Shown here: positions 7,322 through 12,320 of the stretch, piece after piece
How the letters are laid out: each line of letters opens with the position of its first letter
Position numbering within the stretch: the stretch's first letter is position 1
Notes under the pieces: model-generated
Database searches by the model: none
What the model was told of the DNA's origin: nothing
The model's input: only the letters and a program-made list of their open reading frames with translations
Program-made: the position numbers and the translations under genes
Origin: Phycisphaerales bacterium
GTDB lineage: Bacteria > Planctomycetota > Phycisphaerae > Phycisphaerales > UBA1924
NCBI GenBank assembly: GCA_029212425.1
Contig: JARGNC010000067.1
Location: 1 to 12,320, forward strand
DNA: 12,320 bases
Direction of reading: 5' to 3'

Positions 7322-8329
7322 TTAGTCATCCGAGATTCGAACAATCACATTCCCGCGTTTATGCCCCTTGTCCACATGGCGGTGCGCCTGCGCGATGTCC
7401 TCGAACGGATACACGCTGTCGATCGCGGGGGTCACCGCTCCGCTTTCGGCGAGTTCAATCAGTGTGGTCAGCTTCTCGGGGTTGGTCATCGCGACGCCTG
7501 ATTTCACACTGCGTTTTGAGAATAACGGGGTCCACACGAGTTGGAGCACTTCGGGGAGACGCATGACTGCTGGGAGGAAAGCGCCTCGCTCGGTCATGAG
7601 GTGCTTGCATTGGTTGTAGCTTGATTTGCCAACAGTTTCGTAGACCGCGTCGAAGCGTTGATTTTCATCGAGTGTGCGCTTTGTAAAATCCTCTTTCGTG
7701 TAATCAATAGTTTCATCGGCGCCGAGGGATCGGACAAACTCATGGTTTGGTCCAGAACACACCGCGGTGACATGGGCGCCGATGTGCTTTGCGTACTGCA
7801 CGCCGATGCTCCCCAGTGCTCCAGATGCGCCGACGATGAGCACGCGCTGACCTCGTTGCAGTTTCCCAAGATCGCGGAGGAAGTAGAGAGCCGCGGAACC
7901 ACCAAACAACAATCCCGCGGCTTGATCGGTGGTGATCTGTTCTGGGAGGTGAGCGACGGATCCGTCCGCTTGAGCTACGACATACTCTGCATGCGCTCCC
8001 ATTTTCATCTCGGTCGATCCAAGCACGCGATCCCCGATTGAGAATTCTTTGACCTCTGCGCCGAGTTCTTCGATGGTTCCGACAGCGGAGGTTCCGAGGA
8101 TTTGGTTCCGTGGTTTGAAGATGCCGATCATGAATCGAGCGATGAACGAGAAGAGCGGCGAGGGGATGTTCCATGCGCGAAGCCTTGCGTCTCCCATTGT
8201 GACGGAGGTTGCGTGGACTTTGATCAGCACTTGATCTGGTTTGATGGTTGGTCTGGAAACCTGCGTGATCTGGACCACTTCGGGCGGTCCATAGCGTTCA
8301 TAAACAGCGGCATTCATCATTTTGGTCAT
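7322..8329 (-). CDS. Zinc-free quinone oxidoreductase-type medium-chain dehydrogenase
   Basis: A 335-residue cytosolic NAD(P)H-dependent oxidoreductase of the MDR superfamily. Residues ~1-125 form the GroES-like catalytic domain and ~130-270 the Rossmann domain, with nucleotide-binding GASGALGSIG at 167-176 and a conserved GAD-x-x-[IV]DY element at 203-210. Cysteine ligands for catalytic or structural zinc are missing, which places it with quinone oxidoreductases/enoyl reductases rather than alcohol dehydrogenases. The motif KGHKRGNVIV near the end is typical of this group. The substrate is not predictable. ATG 8329 is the longest start with normal family alignment; an ATG at 8317 (residue 5) is also possible, and no strong Shine-Dalgarno decides between them. 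The gene is convergent with aroC (6 bp between stops), so the two transcripts probably overlap at their 3' ends. Confidence 0.92.
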   Translation of the reverse strand: MTKMMNAAVYERYGPPEVVQITQVSRPTIKPDQVLIKVHATSVTMGDARLRAWNIPSPLFSFIARFMIGIFKPRNQILGTSAVGTIEELGAEVKEFSIGDRVLGSTEMKMGAHAEYVVAQADGSVAHLPEQITTDQAAGLLFGGSAALYFLRDLGKLQRGQRVLIVGASGALGSIGVQYAKHIGAHVTAVCSGPNHEFVRSLGADETIDYTKEDFTKRTLDENQRFDAVYETVGKSSYNQCKHLMTERGAFLPAVMRLPEVLQLVWTPLFSKRSVKSGVAMTNPEKLTTLIELAESGAVTPAIDSVYPFEDIAQAHRHVDKGHKRGNVIVRISDD

Positions 8330-8626
8330 CGGTGGATCTCGTTCAAATATCGTGCTGAAACTGGGTGAGAGAGTTGTAGGCAGGTCGACCTATAGAGTAC
8401 GAACGCGGTGCGAACATGCGGGTATTTCCTGCCGAATCAAAGGGTTGCGAGCGAATAGATTTGTGTTTGGTGGTCGAAAACCTGCTGCTGAGTCGATCTG
8501 ACACACTTGCTGGGATGTGTTGTGGATCAGCGATTTCAACGCTCTCTCTCGTGTGGCGTCGCCTTCGGGCTTGACGCCATGCTCCTCAGTGCTCCCGTCT
8601 GTCTCTGAACAGGCGGGAGCATGTTT
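8330..8626. other. 297-bp non-coding stretch between dehydrogenase and acetyltransferase genes
   Basis: No frame here shows a recognisable protein. From left to right it holds the upstream region of the minus-strand dehydrogenase, including a 10-bp palindrome (8382-8391); an unstructured-looking stretch; then three successive potential hairpins from 8495 to 8621, the last with a T-tract on the plus strand. The right-hand part is listed separately as a candidate small RNA. I find no clear -35/-10 pair for either strand. Confidence 0.6.
8382..8391. promoter_or_regulatory. 10-bp palindrome upstream of the dehydrogenase gene
   Basis: AGGTCGACCT is a perfect palindrome 53-62 nt upstream of the dehydrogenase start codon, where a dimeric repressor or activator site could sit. 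Nothing else supports an operator, and a palindrome of this length can occur by chance. Confidence 0.2.
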
Positions 8627-8628
8627 TT
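8495..8628 (+). ncRNA. Candidate structured small RNA ending in an intrinsic terminator
   Basis: Three hairpins lie in series on the plus strand, where no protein gene exists. The first is weak: GATCTG and ACAC (8495-8506) against GTGT and TGGATC (8517-8528), with an internal loop. The second is strong: TGGCGTCGCC (8554-8563), a TTCG loop closed by C-G (the exceptionally stable CUUCGG type), then GGC, a TT bulge and GACGCCA (to 8579). The third is the terminator hairpin with its T-tract at 8624-8628. This arrangement resembles a small regulatory RNA. The 5' end and promoter are not identifiable, so the start is a guess, and I match it to no known RNA family. The alternative is that these are simply 3'-end structures of the neighbouring minus-strand gene. 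Confidence 0.3.
8590..8628 (+). terminator. Plus-strand intrinsic terminator opposite the acetyltransferase 3' end
   Basis: TGCTCCCGTCTGT (8590-8602) pairs with ACAGGCGGGAGCA (8609-8621): 13 bp with one G-U wobble and a CTCTGA loop. TG and then TTTTT (8624-8628) follow on the plus strand. The T-tract overlaps the TAA of the minus-strand acetyltransferase gene. On the minus strand the hairpin is not followed by T residues, so a minus-strand terminator would be non-canonical. Confidence 0.7.
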
Positions 8629-9262
8629 AGTCTGCTGCTTTGTTGATTCGTTGGAGCAGCCGAGCAGAAATCCCATCCCATTGCTCTGGGATGATCGAGT
8701 ACACCGCCGTTTCGCGGAAGTGCCCATCCGGCATGATAATATGGTTCCGCATGAGACCCTCGTAACTCGCGCCGAGTTTGAGAATCGCCGCTCGTGATCG
8801 CTCGTTGCGTGCGTCGGTCCGCAGTTCCACACGGATCGCGCCGAGGTCTTCGATCGCGTGTTTGAGCATGAGGTACTTCATCGAAGGATTGATCTTTGTG
8901 CCTCGTGATGATTTGCTGATCCAGGTTGAACCGATTTCCAATCCGTAGTGCTCATGACGGATATTCATGTAGCTGGTCGATCCAACCGCACGCCCGGTCG
9001 CGTTGTCGATCACGGCAAAGACCAATGCATTGTCGCGCTGCAGTTGAAACTCGATGTACCTGCGGACCTGATTGTTGGTCACGACCGCTGAACGCATCGG
9101 CATGTACATGAACACATCGGGATCGATCGCTTGGGTGATGTCATTGCAATGGCGAAGCGAGATCGGCTCAAGCGTGACCGCATCGTTCGACAGCGTGATC
9201 GGCTCGATCCGCATCGGGTTCATTCGCTGGAAAGGGATGGTCGGATCGGTCGGGATGCTCAT
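8627..9262 (-). CDS. GNAT family N-acetyltransferase (RimJ/RimL type)
   Basis: A 211-residue cytosolic enzyme expected to move an acetyl group from acetyl-CoA to an amine, such as a protein N-terminus or small molecule. The family pattern is clear: LEIGSTWISKSSRGTKINPSM (residues 108-128) with the CoA pyrophosphate-binding R-G-T region, RVELRTDARNERSRAAILKLGASYEG (144-169), and the closing DGHFRETAVYSIIPEQW (179-195). The target is unknown. ATG 9262 lies 8 nt after the gspE stop; a TTG at 9268 would add two residues, and ATGs at 9223 or 9214 would trim 13 or 16. No clear Shine-Dalgarno favours any, so translation is probably coupled to gspE. It is the last gene of the gspD-gspE block, where one would rather expect gspF. 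Confidence 0.88.
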   Translation of the reverse strand: MSIPTDPTIPFQRMNPMRIEPITLSNDAVTLEPISLRHCNDITQAIDPDVFMYMPMRSAVVTNNQVRRYIEFQLQRDNALVFAVIDNATGRAVGSTSYMNIRHEHYGLEIGSTWISKSSRGTKINPSMKYLMLKHAIEDLGAIRVELRTDARNERSRAAILKLGASYEGLMRNHIIMPDGHFRETAVYSIIPEQWDGISARLLQRINKAAD

Positions 9263-9270
9263 GCACAAGT

Positions 9271-10986
9271 TTAGTGCAGCACGCGGAAGACTTCCGCTTC
9301 GTCGGTCAGTCCCTGACGGACCTTCTCCATCGCGTCCACCTTCATCGGTTGGAATCCGGAATCTACTGCGGCTTCATAGAGCGTGACGCCGTCGGCGCGT
9401 TCTGCGGTGAGTCTGCGGAGGGTGTCGTTCATCAGCATCAGTTCGTGCGCTGCGAGTCGGCCCTTGTATCCGCTGCCGAAGCAGGTTTCGCACTTGCTTC
9501 CTTCGACGGTCCCTGTGCCGTGGCACTTGACGCAGATCCGGCGCATCAGACGCTGCGCCAGCACACCCAGCAGTGAACTGGTCACCAGATACGGTTCGAC
9601 ACCGATATCCAGCAGACGAGGGATTGCGCTTGGTGCATCGTTGGTGTGGAGGGTTGCGAGCACGAAGTGACCAGTCAGCGATGCTTGGATCGCGAGCTGC
9701 GCGGTTTCGGGATCGCGGATTTCACCGACAAGGATCACATCAGGGTCTTGACGCAGGAGTGAACGCAAACCGGTCGCGAAGGTGACCTGTCGTTTGACAT
9801 TGACCTGCATCTGGGAGATGCCGTCGAGGTGGTACTCGACCGGGTCTTCGATCGTCATGACATTTCTGCTGGCGCGGTCGATGCGTCCAAGCGCCGCGTA
9901 GAGCGTCGTGGTTTTACCAGAACCGGTCGGACCGGTGACGAGCAGAATCCCGTTTGGACGCTCGACGCAGTCCATGAGTTTGGTCTGCATGCTCTTGGCC
10001 ATCCCGACCGCGTCGAGGTCGAGTTCTTGGTTGGACTGGTCGAGTAGACGCAGCACGATCCGCTCGCCAAAGATGGTTGGGATGACGGACAAGCGGATGT
10101 CGATCTTCTTGGACCCGATCCGCACCGTCGTCTGTCCGTCCTGCGGCGAATGCCGATTGGCAATGTCCAGCTCCGTCATGACCTTGAGACGCGACGAGAT
10201 CGCTGGGGCAAGTGTCTGCGGCGGAGAGAACGCATCCACCAACATCCCATCGATGCGGAGACGGATCGCGAGTCGTTCTTCCATCGGATGGACATGGACA
10301 TCCGATGCGCCGCGGCGGAGCGCTTCAAACAAGATCATATTCACAAGCCGAATGACCGGAGTCTGACGCGCTTGGGCAAGGAGGTCGGTTGTCTTTCCGA
10401 TCGCGCCCGCGGCGCTCTCGATCGCGGACTGATCCAATGGGATATCTTCAACGATCTCAGTGACAAGATCGCCACGCTGCTCAAACCCGCGATTGATCAG
10501 GTTCGCTACGGCTGAGCGAGGACTGAGCACCATGCGGATCGGTGCGTCGAGTTCGTCTTCGAGCATCGAGAACACGCTGGGCTGCATCGGACGCGAGGTC
10601 GCGATGACAAACACCGGCCCATCCCGCTCGATACACGCGACCTGCACGCTCCGTGCTTTGGTCGGATCAATCAGTTCGTAGAATCGAGAGGAAGACTCAG
10701 AGAGCTTCGGGTCAGGCTCAAACGCGAGCCCGGTCCGTTGTGCAAGAAGTTTGAGGGCGCTGGTTTCGTCGAGCGCGAGCGACTGGAGCATCACATCCCA
10801 AGGCTCGTCGTCAGAGCCGTCGATGGACGCGAACGCTTTGAGTTGATCGCCGCTGAGTTTGAGTGGGCCCAGTGCGCGTGACGCGTCATCCCACGCATCC
10901 ACAACGATCGGCGCCGCATCGTTTGCGCGTGACAGCGTGTTGCCGCCGTCCTTTCCTCGCTTTGCCAGTCCGTTGCGCTTTGCCAT
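9271..10986 (-). CDS. gspE: Type II secretion/type IV pilus assembly ATPase (GspE/PilB family)
   Basis: The 571-residue cytoplasmic ATPase drives pseudopilus or pilus assembly and docks on the inner-membrane platform. Residues ~40-160 form the N-terminal MshEN/GspE-N-like domain. The catalytic domain shows Walker A GPTGSGKT (352-359), the Asp box TIEDPVEYHLDG, Walker B ILVGEIRDPETA with LRQDPD before it, and the His box GHFVLATLHTNDA (439-451). All are intact. A tetracysteine zinc module follows: C485-x2-C488 and C499-x2-C502-x-G-x-GYKGR. The two pairs are only ten residues apart, closer than in classical GspE. Only a weak GGA lies upstream of the ATG. It starts 4 nt after gspD and is followed by the acetyltransferase after 8 nt. 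GspE is favoured over PilB because of the adjoining secretin, but a pilus or pilus-like role cannot be excluded. Confidence 0.93.
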   Translation of the reverse strand: MAKRNGLAKRGKDGGNTLSRANDAAPIVVDAWDDASRALGPLKLSGDQLKAFASIDGSDDEPWDVMLQSLALDETSALKLLAQRTGLAFEPDPKLSESSSRFYELIDPTKARSVQVACIERDGPVFVIATSRPMQPSVFSMLEDELDAPIRMVLSPRSAVANLINRGFEQRGDLVTEIVEDIPLDQSAIESAAGAIGKTTDLLAQARQTPVIRLVNMILFEALRRGASDVHVHPMEERLAIRLRIDGMLVDAFSPPQTLAPAISSRLKVMTELDIANRHSPQDGQTTVRIGSKKIDIRLSVIPTIFGERIVLRLLDQSNQELDLDAVGMAKSMQTKLMDCVERPNGILLVTGPTGSGKTTTLYAALGRIDRASRNVMTIEDPVEYHLDGISQMQVNVKRQVTFATGLRSLLRQDPDVILVGEIRDPETAQLAIQASLTGHFVLATLHTNDAPSAIPRLLDIGVEPYLVTSSLLGVLAQRLMRRICVKCHGTGTVEGSKCETCFGSGYKGRLAAHELMLMNDTLRRLTAERADGVTLYEAAVDSGFQPMKVDAMEKVRQGLTDEAEVFRVLH

Positions 10987-10990
10987 TGGT

Positions 10991-12320
10991 TTAGTCCATC
11001 GCCTCGTTTGGATCGATCATCACTGGTGAGAGCGAAGGGGTCAGTCCTGGTTCAGGAGCTTCTGGGAGCTGTTCTGGATCAACCAAGAATGGATCCTGAT
11101 TGGTTGGCTCTTGAGACTTCGTATGAGTCGATGAAGGTGATGCGGTGATGGTCACACTTTGAAGGTCTGGGACCAACGGATCGAGATCCATCTCCGCATA
11201 CGGACCCTCGCTCATGAGTTTGAGGTCGATGAAGTTTGGATCGGTCATGATCCGAGGGGTCAAGAAAACATACAGCTTGGATTGCTGATTCACCTTCGTG
11301 GTGTTCTTGAACAGCTCACCAACGAGCGGGATATCTCCGAGGAGCGGGACCTTGATGATGGTGTCGCGTGTGTTGTCCACAGTGATGCCACCGATGACGA
11401 TGGTTGAATCCGATGGGATGGTTGCGGTGCCTTGAACGGTGTTGCGGTCGCGGGGAGGTGGTGATCCGTCGGTGCCCGATGCTGCGGTGAAGTTTGAGAG
11501 TTCAACGAAGTAGTCGAGGCGGAGGAACCCGCCGTCGGAGATTGATGGGGTGACGCGGAGTGTGGTACCCGCTTCAGCAAATCCTGCGAACGCGGTGACA
11601 TTGCCGCCATCGCCTTGCGAGATTTCTTGGTAGGGTTGTTCAGAGAGAGACACGATTTCAGATTCTTGGTTGTCATTGACCAGCAACTGCGGTGTTGAAA
11701 GGATCTGCACATCCGAGTTGGTCTGGCTCGCATTGATGATGACCGGGATCTGATTGGTCATGATGACCGCGGATGTGAGTCCCGCGAGTCCGGTGTTCAC
11801 GCTGCGGAGATCGCCGAAGCTTGTGCCGGTCCCTGCACTCGAGAGTGTGTTGCCTGTGACGACCCCGAACTGTCCCGCGTTGAGCTGTGATTCAATCGCG
11901 AAGTTGAAGTTCTCGGTATCGGAGACCGAAACGATCATCGCTTGCAAGAACACCTGTGGCTTGCGGCGATCCAAGCGGTTGATGAGTTTCTCAAGCGCGT
12001 CTTGCTGCTTGATCGGTGCGGTGACGATGACTTGGTTGTTGTCTGGATCACCGATGACGGAAACGATTTCAGGATCGAACGCCGCGGTGACATCGCTGCC
12101 CCCACCAGCTTGGCCGTAGATTCTTGAGAACTCGGTAACCCCGCCGCCTCGTCCGCTGGAGGTGTTCTGTAGGAAATCCGAGGTTCCGGTTTGTTGTTCG
12201 CCTGTGATGATCGCGGTCATGAGTTCCGCAACGACTTCTGCGTCGGAGTGGTTGAGGACATAGTCTTTAATGACGACGCGTTCGTCTTCGGTTCCGAGTT
12301 CAGCCATCAGATCGCTGAGT
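10991..12320 (-). CDS. gspD: Secretin (GspD family), 5' end outside window
   Basis: C-terminal part of an outer-membrane secretin, the channel of a type II secretion or related system. The frame runs open past the window edge, so the internal ATG at 12307 is not the start; the N-terminal signal peptide and N0-N1 domains are missing here. Numbered from that ATG, residues ~10-115 are an N-domain (N2/N3-like, with NHSDAEVVAELM and NNQVIVTAP) carrying a Gly/Ser-rich insert at 50-72. Residues ~116-355 are the secretin domain, ending in the signature VPLLGDIPLVGELFK and YVFLTPRIM. Membrane-facing motifs such as SDVQILSTPQLLVNDN are present. A ~80-residue Pro/Ser/Thr-rich tail follows, where some secretins bind a pilotin. 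The TAA is 4 nt before gspE, indicating one operon. Confidence 0.92.
   Translation of the reverse strand, partial: LSDLMAELGTEDERVVIKDYVLNHSDAEVVAELMTAIITGEQQTGTSDFLQNTSSGRGGGVTEFSRIYGQAGGGSDVTAAFDPEIVSVIGDPDNNQVIVTAPIKQQDALEKLINRLDRRKPQVFLQAMIVSVSDTENFNFAIESQLNAGQFGVVTGNTLSSAGTGTSFGDLRSVNTGLAGLTSAVIMTNQIPVIINASQTNSDVQILSTPQLLVNDNQESEIVSLSEQPYQEISQGDGGNVTAFAGFAEAGTTLRVTPSISDGGFLRLDYFVELSNFTAASGTDGSPPPRDRNTVQGTATIPSDSTIVIGGITVDNTRDTIIKVPLLGDIPLVGELFKNTTKVNQQSKLYVFLTPRIMTDPNFIDLKLMSEGPYAEMDLDPLVPDLQSVTITASPSSTHTKSQEPTNQDPFLVDPEQLPEAPEPGLTPSLSPVMIDPNEAMD

Noticed and set aside
7313..7324. Terminator between aroC and the convergent dehydrogenase
   Set aside because: The gap is only 6 bp and I see no hairpin with a T-tract there for either strand.
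8536..8832. Minus-strand frame across the acetyltransferase 3' end
   Set aside because: It overlaps the well-supported acetyltransferase in another frame and crosses the hairpin region; no motif supports it.

Overview
The window reads as ordinary chromosome from a mid-GC bacterium, most likely a planctomycete of the Phycisphaerae type. That placement is inferred: a stand-alone protein joining TPR repeats to two RNA-polymerase alpha-CTD-like domains, a large membrane protein fused to a spermidine-synthase-like domain, and a GspD/GspE pair with an acetyltransferase behind it are what I associate with that group. No phylogenetic marker here proves it. I see no insertion sequence, phage gene, tRNA, rRNA or CRISPR array.

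Left part (1-3380), plus strand: a MATE-family efflux transporter, then the TPR/dual alpha-CTD protein, which ends in a strong intrinsic terminator. A small RNHCP-type zinc-ribbon protein follows; it starts at TTG and has its own terminator. Both small genes have a perfect stem with a 5-nt loop just before the Shine-Dalgarno sequence.

Middle (3380-8330): a BFD-like [2Fe-2S] protein (minus) and an MFS-like/spermidine-synthase-like membrane protein (plus) diverge from an 87-bp gap. In that gap the two best -10 boxes overlap on opposite strands. Chorismate synthase (aroC) follows the membrane protein after 40 bp. It converges, with only 6 bp between stop codons, on a zinc-free quinone-oxidoreductase-type dehydrogenase on the minus strand.

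Right part (8330-12320): a minus-strand block reads gspD (its 5' end lies outside the window), gspE, then a RimJ/RimL-type GNAT acetyltransferase, with 4 and 8 nt between genes. It looks like one transcription unit for a type II secretion or related pilus machine plus one passenger enzyme. Between the acetyltransferase and the dehydrogenase lies a 297-bp non-coding stretch. It carries a CUUCGG-capped hairpin followed by a 13-bp terminator hairpin and T-tract, both oriented on the plus strand, where no protein gene exists. This is the best candidate in the window for an undescribed element: a small structured RNA.
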